From assembly GCF_001649575.2 (NCBI RefSeq), contig NC_051440.1, positions 17,383,617-17,447,616 of the forward strand: a stretch of 64,000 bases of DNA, written 5' to 3'. The position numbers were made by a program, and so were the translations under genes. The stretch comes from Kryptolebias marmoratus. Taxonomy: Eukaryota; Chordata; Actinopteri; Cyprinodontiformes; Rivulidae. The notes under the pieces were generated by a model. That model did not search any database, was not told the origin of the DNA, and saw nothing but the letters and a program-made list of their open reading frames with translations. Positions 23,946 to 36,271 of the stretch are shown here, piece by piece. Within the stretch, counting starts at the first letter, position 1. Each line of letters starts with the position of its first letter.

Positions 23946-24690
23946 TATAAATATGTTCCATTGAAAAAAAAACAAGAAAATGAAGATTACACCATCTATT
24001 TTAAACAAGCACTCCAATTTCTTTCTTCTTTACTCTTGCCACTCTGCCTGAATGTTTCTGTCATATGTTCTTAATACTTTGTAGAGAAGCAACTGACTGT
24101 CTGGATAAAGCACATAATACTTGCAATATTCCCTATTGTATGTATTCTCAGCAACCCAGGATCATTTTTTCATGCCAAACACCTTACATTTTCTCTTTTG
24201 ATCTGGTTTATATTTTGTTCTCACAACACATAATCTATGGAGTGTAACAGTTTCTCCTATTGGCATGGTTATCACAACAGATATTTTAAAAATGCCATAA
24301 GTACTGGCAAAAATCATTTCAGCAGCACTGCATCCAAACAAGCCAACAAAAATATTGCAAAACTTACGATTTGTACATGGGAAAAGAAAGTCAGGAGAAA
24401 CTATCAAAAAGTGGCAAAGAAAATACAATATCACCAGAGATACTGCAATAGATTTTAGAAAAGCAATTGCTGATGCAAAGATATGAAAAATTCAAGGGTG
24501 GGTAAAGACTACTGCATGTTATTCATATTCCCATTCTTCATTCATATCTGATGTTTCCTTACAAATGCTCTGAATAAAAGCCCATGACAAACATTCCTCT
24601 GCAGGGGGAAGATTAATTATCTTGAGAAAAATCTGATGATAAAGTGTTTATTCTCTAAAGCTACAATAATGACATAACTTTCTTCAAAGA
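23946..24690. other. Upstream DNA, no gene recognised
   Basis: AT-rich unique sequence; nothing supported. Confidence 0.5.
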
Positions 24691-24699
24691 TCACAGAAA

Positions 24700-24910
24700 T
24701 TCATTTTAACATCCCAACATGTTTTAATTTGCACATGTTTATGTCTGTCTTTGAGATTCAGATTTGGGTTTATGGATGTGTGAGTCTCTTTGCCTGCATG
24801 GAAAATTGAGGTCCAACAGTCTGATAGCCAGAAGCAAAAAATTTGTTCCCTCCATCCCACGGGCGGTGAAGACAGAACTGCTGCATCCAATGTTCTTTTC
24901 TGCTTCACAG
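24700..24910 (-). mobile_element. Possible LINE ORF2 C-terminal fragment
   Basis: One minus-strand frame reads EGTNFLLLAIRLLDLNFP. It resembles the 'RTNRFKNSFIPTAIRLLN' type C-terminal end found in several fish non-LTR retrotransposons. Surroundings are degraded, and the assignment rests on this one short motif. Confidence 0.35.
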
Positions 24911-27900
24911 CGTATACCAACAACTCAGAAGAGGGAAAACTAATCAAAAATGTGAAACTGTAGATAAAAAGTACATGTATAAATCAAGAAAAAGAAAAAA
25001 AAAACACTGTCACAGCATTGTCAAACAAAAGGCATAGACGAAAAGCTGTAAAAAATAGCTGTGTTAACTAGTTGTCCCTTAAACATACTTCAGTGTAAAA
25101 ATATCAGATCATCTACAAAGATGGTGTCTACTGTCTGAATGACAGACTTTTGTTGTTGAAAATACATAAATGAAGTACAAAAATAAGCTGCATTCCAATA
25201 AAACATACAACACTTTAATGTTTATGCTGATGTGAATCATCAGGTACTGAAACAAACCACACTGTCTGCACTGTTTGACGCTGAGTAAACTGGGAACCCA
25301 CCACCCGTCGGCTGTGCTTATAAATCCTGTTCATAAAGGTTAGGATCAGAATCTGTGATAAAAGGTCAGCTCTGCCAACATTTACTGGATGTCTACCAGC
25401 AACGCAAGCCAAGCTCTCATTCTGGTTTTACAGCAACTAAATGTCCCGTAGCAAGGGGGGTTACCCCATACTTCAGAACCAGCCCCCCATGAGACGCCAC
25501 GAGAAATGGCCTTGCCCAGGTCGCCACAACACATGAATGATGGGAAAAATCTCCATGCACTCTCCTATATCTTTGTAAAGGAAAAGAGCTTGTGTAATGA
25601 CGAAAGCAGGGTGAGCAAAATCTGCATCTTTCTTCTTGAATTGGAGGATTAAAAATTGACTTTTTTAGGAGTCTGTGGTTGGAACCCACTGTTTGAAGAC
25701 ATGTTATCTAACACAGCCTAACAACATCCGAAGCCTTGGGAAACTTGGAGAAGATTGTGTGCATTCCTAATGACCTCTTCTGGAGTTATTTACTTATCTC
25801 AGAGACAACCCCAGTGACAGTAACCCTAAAATCATCTGTTTGCATGTTGTACATCAAATGCATGCTAAATGTACACAAACGATAGCTATTCGCTGATATT
25901 TTACGCACTATATACCTAAGGGTTATTATGTATCAGAAAATGTTTTTTTATAGTAACATATCTTAAGTGCCCAACACCACACCAATATGATCTACAGGCT
26001 CTTTTACTTATGTTATTTCAAATATGGCTCAGAATTACCTAAACATGCAAGTCAATGTTAGCCTTTAGCTAGTTTGTAAAAATAAATATCAAGTTATTGT
26101 AGACACAGTGCTCCATAGCAGGTTAAGAGCTCGTGTGTCAAGGTTGGTCTTGACTACACAATTACTTTCAGAGGTTGTTCTAGATAAATGATTAATTAAT
26201 GAGTGGACTTTTGGGTCTTATAATTAACCTCTTATATTAGATTTTAATGTATGCAAGTCTGAAACCATTTTATTAGCCAATTAACAGACTTTGTGTAACA
26301 CAGAGTCCCCATGAATAAAATCTGTAAAAACATAAAACAAAATAAAAACATTTAGGCAAAAACACACTTATTCAAAACAGAAAGAAGCATAGACGAAGTC
26401 CCAAGTTCAAAATGTTCTTTTAACTGCACCAGTGGATCAAGGAGAAGACAAAACATGTCAAATAGGTCATTTTTCTTATGTTATTTTTAGAGTTCAAAAC
26501 TAGAGATTTTTAATTTTAGAAATTAAAACTTGTAAAAAAAATTAAAAAGGACAAAATGTGGGGAAAAAAAGGTAGGGAGGAAATAATAGATGCAATGCAA
26601 GCCTGCATTTGATACTGCACATGTGACACAGATGCACAGTTAGTTTTGAATTAAATACTAGTACATGTATTATCATTTCTGCATAGAATTACTGTGATTA
26701 ATGATTTTTGGTTCTTTGTTTTTATTTTTTTCTAAATTATATGTGTAGATTACATTTTATCACCGCGCTGGTGAAAAACAAATCATGATTGTATTGAGAT
26801 GCATCTTAAAATCTAAAAATTTCAATGTTTCTGACACAGTTCAAAGCTGAAACTGCACACATTTAAAAAAAATACTACTTCATATTTCACCTGTCTGTAG
26901 TTATGTTTCACCACCCATAAAACCTTTACGGGAAAAGGAATGGAGGAACAAACAGAATATTTTGCATATAAATGTTTCGTATGAGTCTAACTAGAAAAGA
27001 AAAGTTTTTATCTCCTCTACAAAATTAACTCATATTTATCCATACAGACAGTCATAGACTGAAGTGGCAGACTTTGTATAAAAATGTTCTTAAATAAAAT
27101 CACTTCTTAGCCTACAAAGCCTTAGAGGATAAACAAAAGAACGAGAAAGAGGATTTATCATGAGAAGCAGGAAAAATAAGGCAGCTGAAAAATCACGCTG
27201 CATTTTCCAAAAGCTTGCAATGTTTGCCCACTATAATGTGATTAGGGTGCTTTAAAAAAGAATATATTACTTTATGATGAAAAGCTTTTCTGGCAAAGAT
27301 CTGCTGGCCAAACAGGACAAAGACTATTAATATATAGTCTCTATAATATTCATTAACAAAGATTACAGAAATTATACATATTACTTATTATGGTAAATAG
27401 TTTGCAATATTTACTACTTTAAACATTTCAGTGCCCTAAATTTTTAGAATGTCTTTTTCAAACATCTATGCACACAACAGCACAATTTTTTCTGTATATA
27501 ATGTATGCATTTTATATATGCACTGTTTCTCCTTATTATACAAAAACATATTTGTAAGTAAATCAATGGCAAAGATATTTTGACATGTTGAGGGGGCTGA
27601 ATATTCAACTGATAGCTTTCATATCATAGGAAAATTATTTCTTCACCAAAGACAAAATATAAATTATTAAAAGTATCAATTCAAAGGTTGTCTGATCGGT
27701 GTGGTACATTTACTTGCCGTTACAAAAACAAGCGTATCTAGTGATTTGTATGGTGGTGTAATCCTCACAGACCCTTTGGGACAACACAGGCCCCTAGTGA
27801 TACTCATATACACAAACTTTGTGTTGAGGCATTTGTTAATCTTGTAAACATCCTTCCACTGATCTCTCATTAATTCAGCCCAGTGGATGACAGCAAGGGT

Positions 27901-28970
27901 AAAAGATAAAGAGAGGAGCATTTGTTTGAATCAACGCAGCTCCTTCCTCGTTTAAAAAATATGGTAATGTAAATTATGCAAATCTAATCTCTGTAGCTGG
28001 TATATTTACAAGGCAGTGGCTTTCCTTCTGCATTTTACAATTATTATGTGAAACATTTTGTGTGTCCGTGTCTGGGGCCTACTTGTGGATGCAAGTGATT
28101 ACACACTGATTTAGATGAATGCGAACACCTGAAGGTCCTAAAGGACAGACAATGCGTGCTGGCCATACTGCAGGAACACCAAAGCTTAAAGATCACCACA
28201 ACAAATGCACACACACACACACACTGAAGTGCAGTTTTTGACAGACTGGCAGCTTTTAAGCTTTAACATGCAAAAAGAATCATTTTATTTTATGGAGATT
28301 TGACCAGAAAACACAATAATGCAAAAATGTTCAGCATTTCAATACACTGTTTTCATTCCAAAGTGCCTTAAAAACAAGCAAGGCCAGCAAGAACTGAGAA
28401 TTCTAAAAATGGCTGCAACTAATATTTGTTGTAAGTTTTTTCATTAATAATGACGCAATAAATTATTCACACTGTTACTTGTGAAACCTCTTATTCATCA
28501 TTTTGTTAATAAAAAAAATTCTCATACTGTATGTACACTGTAAAAAAGAATCTACAGGCAACAGGGGGTGATGCTTCACATAATGAAATCAGCAGGTCAG
28601 TTTGGCAGAGAAACCTCTCAAATTATTGCAAACACTGAAACAGATGGTGATTTTACACCAGCATGGGAAAAGAAATGGCTCTTTAACATCAAACGTCAGC
28701 AAATTACTTTGAAAGCAGCTGGCCAGACACAAAAAGGAAGCATGAATCTGGGGAAGCAGCCAGACTTCCAAGCAGAGGTTCTGGGAGAAACGATGAACAA
28801 TACAAGAAGGAAAGAAGTCGTATTCCGTATTATATTTCAAAGATGTCTGCATGTGATGATTTCATTTGCCTGTTCTGGAAAATAAGGATTAATATGAGCA
28901 ATAATAGGCAGGCAGACAAAATTAGAAAGAAACAACTGTGAAGATTTAAAACTCAAATTTAAGTTGGCCC
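24911..28970. other. Upstream DNA, no gene recognised
   Basis: About 25420-25690 is a denser block (minus frame of 90 codons, Cys/His-containing: CRFCSPCFRHY) that I cannot assign; it may be an old repeat. The rest is AT-rich. A CA run lies at about 28208-28223. Confidence 0.4.
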
Positions 28971-28974
28971 TAGT

Positions 28975-29110
28975 ATATCCATTCATTTTCCACACTTGCT
29001 GCACTTTCCTACGTCATGATTAATAGATGAAATCATTCCCAGTTATAGGCCAAAAGGTGCAGTACATCACTAACAGAGAACTGGTCTATCAAAGGACTGG
29101 TAAAATTTTA
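28975..29110 (+). repeat. Degraded fish repeat fragment (PCR-like 'CCATTCATTTTC' head)
   Basis: Starts near CCATTCATTTTCCACACTTG and ends with AACAGAGAACTGGTCTATCA. It matches in order the common fish module that starts 'CCATCCATTTTCTAAACC' and ends 'CCAGTCCATCACAGGGC'. Diverged, so moderate confidence. Confidence 0.5.
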
Positions 29111-29244
29111 TTTTGGATTCATTTTTTAAATTTAGGGGAAATAGCTTTCTTACTCACATCACATATAACAAGGAGGTTTCTACACAATGGGGGTACTTAC
29201 GTGTGAGCTCAACTATGAGTTTTACACTTTTACATTCTTAGATT

Positions 29245-29335
29245 GGATTTTGAGGTGAATGGCCTGTTCGGGATGCTCCTCGCCTCTCACCCATTGACTG
29301 CTGAGTTAGACACCCACCTCAGTGGGTAGAGCAAA
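29245..29335 (-). repeat. Second degraded fragment of the same fish module
   Basis: Plus strand reads CTCCTCGCCTCTCACCCATT then GACTGCTGAGTTAGACACCC, the 'CCCCGCCTCTCGCCCGTTGACTGCTGGAGATAGGCACC' module. It lies 130 bases from the piece at 28975-29110 in opposite orientation. The strand assignment is relative to that piece. Confidence 0.5.
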
Positions 29336-29339
29336 TTAA

Positions 29340-31720
29340 TGAGTGGGACTGCATATCGTCACTTTTCAAACTTGGAGCTTTTTGTGAATTAAGTACGGTG
29401 ACGTCATTCATTGCTGCTCTCAGTTAAATTTAGTTAATTTACCCTCCATTTCTTGTAAAAAGTCATGCTTTTGAGTTGCATCACTGGGTGTGTTTACACG
29501 TCGTTACATTCATATTCTGATAGCAATTCAATTTATCATTTTTGTGAATAAGACACTCCTAGCATCCCAACAACATTCCCTGATTAGCCTAATCTGAAAA
29601 AAGGCTGCATTTGTACTAAGCAATAATCAAATGAGCCTATGAGTAGTATTCAGGTCTTATATAGGCACAAATCACACTGACATTTTAACAACATCTGGAG
29701 AGAAACACTGCTGCTTTACAGAGTATGCTTTCAAGTCCAACATAATTAGAGCAGTCAATGAGCATGTTTTTTTTTGTTTGTTTGTTTGTTTGTTGTTATT
29801 TTAAGTTTTAGTACAAGAGAGAAACCCAGATAAAACTCTGTATTTTGAAGCAGATGGGATATTCTATATGCAAGTCAGGTAAAACGTAAAATCTATTATT
29901 TTCTGTACTCTGTTTTTTTCCCTTGCTCTGTTTTTTGTGGACACATTTAATTTCTTTTCCCAACACACCAACAGTGTCTTGGAACAAGTTTTGTGATTCA
30001 TTACTATGCCTTGTTAGTTCAGTTGATGCAGATATATTATTTAGAACTATTATTTACATTTCTGAATATTTTTTTTTTGTATATGTAATAATTTACTTGG
30101 TCATAAGAATTTTCACAATTACAGATTAACAATTATAAGAATGGGCCCTAAACAAAGAGTGATTTAGATTAAAATATGAAGGCAACATACACGACAACAA
30201 CAAAAAAGAACCCTGTAGACAAAGCAGTTTCTTGCACATAGGACTAATGCCTACTGTCAAAAATGTAACAATCCCATCATTATCAACAATGACTTCCTGT
30301 CAGTATCAATCAAAAGGGGGAAGCAGGTCTGCTAAATGTGATTTCAAAAAGTGGAAGTCAGCTGCAATACTTTGCCCAGATACAGTCCTAATAATATAAG
30401 GATAGCTGATCCAGCAAAACACAAAAGTACCATTCTTATAAACTAAAGACAATGTTTGTGCTCTAATTTCAGGCATGTTTACACATAAAATTCATAAATG
30501 AAAGTTAAAAGGGACAGAATGTCCAGAATCTACAGCCTCTTAACACACCACAAAAAGAAGAATGTGCATGTGCAAGCAGCTCACTGGCAACAAAAAAGAG
30601 AAACCTTGGTAAAAGACAAAAAGAACCTGCAGCAATCAAAAGACTCCTTGCCAAATCCTTTTAAGTCAATGTATAATAGGAAAAAGAATATGCAGTTGAA
30701 CACACTGTAAAGATGAATTCTAAATGCCAACTCTGACCCAAAGGAGTCTAAACATTTTTCATTAAAGCAAAAAATGTTACTTAAGCAATCTTGGTATAAA
30801 GGTGTAAGGTGTAAAGGTGTTAGTTCAGTTTTTAGTGTGCAGCCGAGTGCCGAATGGTTTTATATGCCGAAGGATTTGGCATTTAGTTGAATGGGCCCAA
30901 ATTATCACCACTTCACAGAAACCCAGAAAGCAGATAAAACTTGCTGAGAAATCTTTCATTATTATTATTACTGTTGTTGTTTATATTATTGCACTTTTTT
31001 ATGGCAATTTCTGGTGCTTGCACTGATGAAGTGTTTCATGATAAATGGGAAGATGGAATTTTCTTTTTCTGAATGAAAAAAAAAACTAAAGATATTCTGC
31101 TAAGAAATCCCAATCTGGAAGAAAACGTTAAACAGCAACTTTGTAGATCCTCGTTAGCTTAACTAAACTATTTCCGACCTCCTATATATATAATTGTTGT
31201 CAATAGAAAACCAAACCATAAAAGAGTTACTGTAACACTTCAAACGTATAGTTAATCCAGGATAATTTCAAATTAAAGAGCTGTAAACTAAATACGTTTA
31301 TTCTAAACTAGTAATGTCAGATACCTTTTTTATTGTAAACCTGAATTACTCACTGAACGAAATGTCTTCCAACCTAAGATGGCTTTATGATATTTGACAA
31401 TTTTCCCCCAGACTTTTTCATTTGTTGACTTCTGAAGATAAGGTCCCAGGCACAAAACAACACTTCAATACAATATAATTACACTGAAGGACGTGACATT
31501 ATAGAACTTGTAGAAGAGAAAGCTGCATCATATTATTAAATATTAGTAATACAGTCATGTCCTGCTTAAAATAATTGCAACTATATCAACACATCATCAA
31601 AGTACTTGTTCAAATTTGAAAAAAGAATCAATGTTGAAATGCATGTTCACCTTTTCAGAGGTGCAGAAATGCCTCTCCTCACTGTCCCATTCAATACCAT
31701 ATATAGATATACACACCTCT
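29340..31720. other. Upstream DNA, no gene recognised
   Basis: Contains a TTTG microsatellite at about 29776-29797 and AT-rich unique sequence. No supported exon. Confidence 0.5.
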
Positions 31721-31729
31721 AATCTCAAA

Positions 31730-32020
31730 GTGATAGGATTAAAATCAAATTAAGGCTTGAGCAAGTGTTAGCCCCCAGGTCCATTATCAGCTTTAGGTCT
31801 AAAAGAAAGACAAGCCAGGATAGAGAGGAAACGACCCAGGAAGACAAAGAGAGAATACTGCTGTGAGAGGCAGCTGATCTGCAATGCTGCCAGAGTCTGC
31901 ATGTCAAATGCCAGTGCACTCCATAAGAATACGATAACGAGGGCTGCACACAGAGGGAATGCCAAATGAGATATCAAACACAGAGGAGAGCCCAGAAACA
32001 CACAGAACTGAGCCGTTTAA
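31730..32020. promoter_or_regulatory. Candidate conserved non-coding block
   Basis: Non-repetitive, higher-complexity DNA with two overlapping minus-strand frames (74 and 77 codons). Neither has a recognisable domain or splice-site support, so a regulatory block is more likely than an exon. Inference only. Confidence 0.25.
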
Positions 32021-32029
32021 TAAGACATG

Positions 32030-34916
32030 GTTAGAAAGGCTGCCTGCCTACATTGTACTTCAACATTTTTATTGATCTGGGTTGTGACACAGAACATAAT
32101 ATCTAAGAACCATGAAATACGTCACATTTTAGAGAAATAGTTCTACAGTTTTTTGTTTTGCTGATGTGCATTTGACATTCAGATGCAGTGCATGGTTCAT
32201 TGCTTCGATTAAAATTTCAAATCCAGAGACTGAAGAAGCACTTTCTGGTTTTGTTACAATGTTCATTTCATTATTGGTTCTCAAAACACAGTCAACCAAA
32301 TATATTTTCTGTATCAATTATCTACGAATAACATTAACTCAATTTCTGTATGTTATCAAGTATAGGGGTGAGATAGTATAAAAAAAATCGCTAATTGATA
32401 TATTGCTGGTAATATAATCAGTTAAATTATATTGCAGAGGATTTCAAACATGCAGAGTAAATCATTTCTCTCAGCAGATCAAAACCAGTTATGTGTAGTC
32501 TGTTTGCTAACAGGGAAAAAAAGTGCACCTCCCTGTTATCTCTTTCTCTGTGAATAGATTTTTTATTTTCCCACAATTTGACACAATTTCCTCAAGTCTT
32601 CATAAAAGTTATGTTGCATTGTTAAATTAAAACACAACAAAATTGTAAAACCTTCCTTTTCAGCAGGTCACAGCACCACAGACTAAACTGACAGAAACAC
32701 AGTCAAAAACCAAATTACTCCGCAGATCACCAAAATCAGACATTTTAGTTTTTTTGCAGTGACTAGCAGATCAGTCAGTGAAAGCACCATAGCAAAATGT
32801 TAACTCCTACTGTAGCACAAAACCCCTTAGGTGTGAAAATTCTTTGCTGCTTGGTAACATATAGGCTCCAGTTTCCCTTTTCTGTGCTGCAGGTGACTAA
32901 TCTGACATCCAGTAAATGTTTACTTTGTCAGACAGGCAATTTGCAAGCAGGTCAGAAATGTAAACAGTGTTTTAAGTCAGTTAGTTTGCTATGCAAATTT
33001 AGCACCTCTAAAATGTCTCTAATGTAATAATAAAGCACAAAAGGAAATGTAATCACTATAAAGAAGGGACCTCCTGATTATAAAAGATATGCCAGAAAAC
33101 ACTGGTGTAAAACCGTTAACAACTTAGGATTTCTGTGCACTGTTAGGTTTTGAGTTAAAATAAAACATATATTTTTAAATAGTTGGGGATCTACATTATT
33201 GGTTATTAATTAAATAGTCTGTGAATACTCTTCAGTTTTGTTTTTACTTTTGTAAAATAAAAAAACATGTTATTTTTAGTAACTTGTCAAATGTAATTAT
33301 ATCAAAAAAATGTTTTATTTGGCACTTTTAAAATACCTCAAATGCAACAAAATTTCAGTCTGAAGTTGGGTGTGGATCATAGGTGGAAACAAAGACGGGA
33401 AGTAGAATAAATTTGAGATCTAAGTGGCTTTATCGACACAAAAAAACATTTCAGACAGATTTTTTGTGTCAAATCTAGTACAGATAGCCAGATCACAAGT
33501 AACCTACAGCGTTATAAATCTTGTCAAAACAACAACAACAAAGCTGCTGCTGGTGTACTGCTGAGATGCCACTTTTTCAACACCTTGTGAGTAGATTGTG
33601 TCACATCCAGCAGGAAGCCTGTTACACACATTCTCGACGAAATGAAATAAAAAGTGATAAAATGTGCCAAGCGTACTTCCTTGCTTTGAGTATATAAGAC
33701 TTTAGTAAAGGCAGTGAATACATTTCCTTGACTGATGAAGCATCTGTTGAAACCTCATCAGCAGTTTCAACAGCTAATTTAAAGCAAACACAAAAAACAA
33801 GGCAGATGTCACCTCTTTACACTGATAAGGCACAAGTTTTATTTAGTTTTATATAATAAAACCAAGATAAATCTGCAGACTTGAAGCCTGTTTTGACATT
33901 TCTATGTTGTACGTTTTATGCTTAAAAGCCATAGATCAGTTTATAGGCCAACCAATTTTAATTGACCAATATTGGCCACTTTTTTTTTTAAATCGGCTGA
34001 CATCTATGCCTCTACATACCTAAACAATTACTAAGTAGAAAAATTAACATGCAGCAGCTTACTGTAGTCCATAATTTAGTTTTTTTAAGAGATAATGCTC
34101 TTCCATTTATTATTTTTAGATGTTTTTGCATTCTTCTTAGGAATGTGAAATATATGTTTATGTACAGTTGGCCATTATTGTTATATTTTGGTAAACGAAA
34201 AACACATATAGGCCAAAAACTATGCCTCAATACATAATTAATGTGAAGAACTTTCTGAGCAATCAAAAAAAAATCAGATTTTTCTATTTTAGAAAATGGA
34301 ACAGGGATTAAAGCACAAATGTTTGTCCATTTCCTTCCATGCTTATCCACACTTGTAAAGTGCTAAAAGCAACTTCCATACATTTAAAGACTGCAGGAAA
34401 GCTGCTGGTGTGGTTTAAAAAAAGCCACAGGTGTTACAAATTAACAACCTAATTAATGACTCTGCTCTAAAAGGCTGCTACAGGTCACCAAACAGTCCCA
34501 TTATTTATCTTTAGGTAGATGGGAACTGTGTTTAACCTGTCACTTCATTTACTGTAAATATATATCCTAAATAAATAATAATGTTAACTGGCAGCTGAAT
34601 TGCTGCTCCAAAGGCATCAACAAATCACATTAAACTGGTGTTAGCCGCCCTCCATCTGAATGTTAGCATCAATAATAACTTCTTTTACATCGTTTTAAAA
34701 AGCTTCATCGGGTGTAGCGTACCACTAATTACCGAATATTTACCGACAAGCTAGTTTTAAACCACTAATATATACAGAATATTATTTTACTTTGCATAAA
34801 TAAACTATTCCGACTCACCAATGAGAAACGTCCAAACAGACACAGCAGCGTATTTCTGACGAGTCAATGATGCGTTCACTGACATGTCGTAACACAGAAA
34901 CAATTACCTGTCAGTT
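32030..34916. other. Upstream DNA with a minor repeat fragment
   Basis: AT-rich. At about 33930-34012 words such as TTATAGGCCAACCAATTTTA and AATCGGCTGACATCTATGCC resemble a fish interspersed repeat whose name I do not know. A weak 11-bp inverted repeat (GACACAAAAAA, 33435-33445 and 33460-33470) is also present. Confidence 0.4.
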
Positions 34917-35490
34917 CTGTAGAACAGGGGTGGGAATTAGCACCCGCCACCGGCCAAATGCGGGTAAATATTTGAAGTGGTGGGTGAATTTCATCAACAC
35001 ACACGCCACTGTGGCAGGTTGGCAATTTGAACAGAAAAGGTGGTATTTGTCCTCTTGACATATAGGGGGCAGCGATGTGCTCGAGTTGCTGCTGTTACGT
35101 CGAGCCCCGTTCCCCCATCAGATACGGTTCCCCCTGCGTCTCCGTAAATAAAGACTTATCTATTAACAGAATTGTTTAGAGGGGCAAATATTTCTCATTA
35201 AAAAAAAACAAAAAAACATCATTCTTTTAAAAATAAAATGTGGTAATAATATCATAATACAGAGGAATAAACACAGTTAAGTTGTTGGTAAATTATTTTT
35301 GTCCTGTGTTTTAGAGGGGGAACCGATTATTTCACACAGCTGAAATGTTTGGTTCCCCCCTTGTAACTTTTGCAAAAAAAGAACAAATGTCTCCAAATTC
35401 ACAGTTAAAGACTTGTTGTCCATGATGAGAGGAATAAAAACAGTTAAAGACTTGTTGGTAAATTAACTGGTTGTTGTTGGATAATTAATG

Positions 35491-35525
35491 ATCTAAATAA
35501 CATTCAACCCGAATGTTATTTAGAT
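35491..35525. repeat. Perfect 15-bp palindrome inside the hAT-like element
   Basis: ATCTAAATAACATTC (35491-35505), a 5-base loop AACCC, then the exact complement (35511-35525). About 20 bases further a second small stem AGGCGG...CCGCCT occurs (about 35544-35561). Confidence 0.9.
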
Positions 35526-35620
35526 AAAAGCGAAATACCACTTTAGGCGGAGAAAACCGCCTGAATAATAAAAATATTACAACAGTTCACTGCAAACCCA
35601 TATGATGCACTCGATCCACT

Positions 35621-35932
35621 NNNNNNNNNNNNNNNNNNNNNNNNNNNNNNNNNNNNNNNNNNNNNNNNNNNNNNNNNNNNNNNNNNNNNNNNNNNNNNNN
35701 NNNNNNNNNNNNNNNNNNNNNNNNNNNNNNNNNNNNNNNNNNNNNNNNNNNNNNNNNNNNNNNNNNNNNNNNNNNNNNNNNNNNNNNNNNNNNNNNNNNN
35801 NNNNNNNNNNNNNNNNNNNNNNNNNNNNNNNNNNNNNNNNNNNNNNNNNNNNNNNNNNNNNNNNNNNNNNNNNNNNNNNNNNNNNNNNNNNNNNNNNNNN
35901 NNNNNNNNNNNNNNNNNNNNNNNNNNNNNNNN
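35621..35932. other. Assembly gap (312 N)
   Basis: Unresolved bases inside the hAT-like element. All reading frames that run through it are meaningless. Confidence 0.99.
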
Positions 35933-36271
35933 GTCTGAAAAACATTACAACTTACATACAACTTACAAAAGCACAAAAAAACCTTCAAAAACACTCCACA
36001 GAAATAAATTTCACTTGTCTGAATTTTTTTATGTACAGATATGGATCTTTTAATGGTTTAAAATAAAAAAAATAAAATAAGAAACGTCTAGTTATTTCCA
36101 TGCAGTGTCCAGAAAGAGGTATTGTTCAGCTTGTAGGGCACCACAACTGCTTCCAGCCACCTCCATCATCATCATCATATGAAATTACTTTTTGTCACAA
36201 CAAAAAATAGTGGCTGGTAAAATATTTGAGTAGCTGGTAAAAAAATTTGTCCACCAGCCACTGCTGTAGAA

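Larger units (their letters stand above)
34925..36263. mobile_element. Non-autonomous hAT-like transposon, 1.34 kb, 8-bp target duplication
   Basis: The element starts CAGGGGTGGGAATTAGCACC and ends CCACCAGCCACTG, giving imperfect terminal inverted repeats of the CAG...CTG type used by hAT transposons. It is flanked by the exact 8-bp direct repeat CTGTAGAA (34917-34924 and 36264-36271), the hAT target-site length. Subterminal TGGCTGGTAAAA words repeat near the right end. Internally there is a duplicated segment (GAGGAATAAA-ACAGTTAA...GTTGGTAAATTA at about 35261-35295 and 35430-35466) and a 15-bp palindrome. Bases 35621-35932 are an N gap, so a transposase remnant in the gap cannot be excluded; the visible part has no transposase frame. 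Confidence 0.78.

Noticed and set aside
31768..32001. 77-codon hydrophobic minus-strand frame, possible membrane exon
   Set aside because: Overlaps another frame in a different phase, has no family match I know and no convincing splice sites; treated as a possible regulatory block instead.
35577..36066. Frames of 122-154 codons across 35621-35932
   Set aside because: Most of each frame is N; no information on coding.
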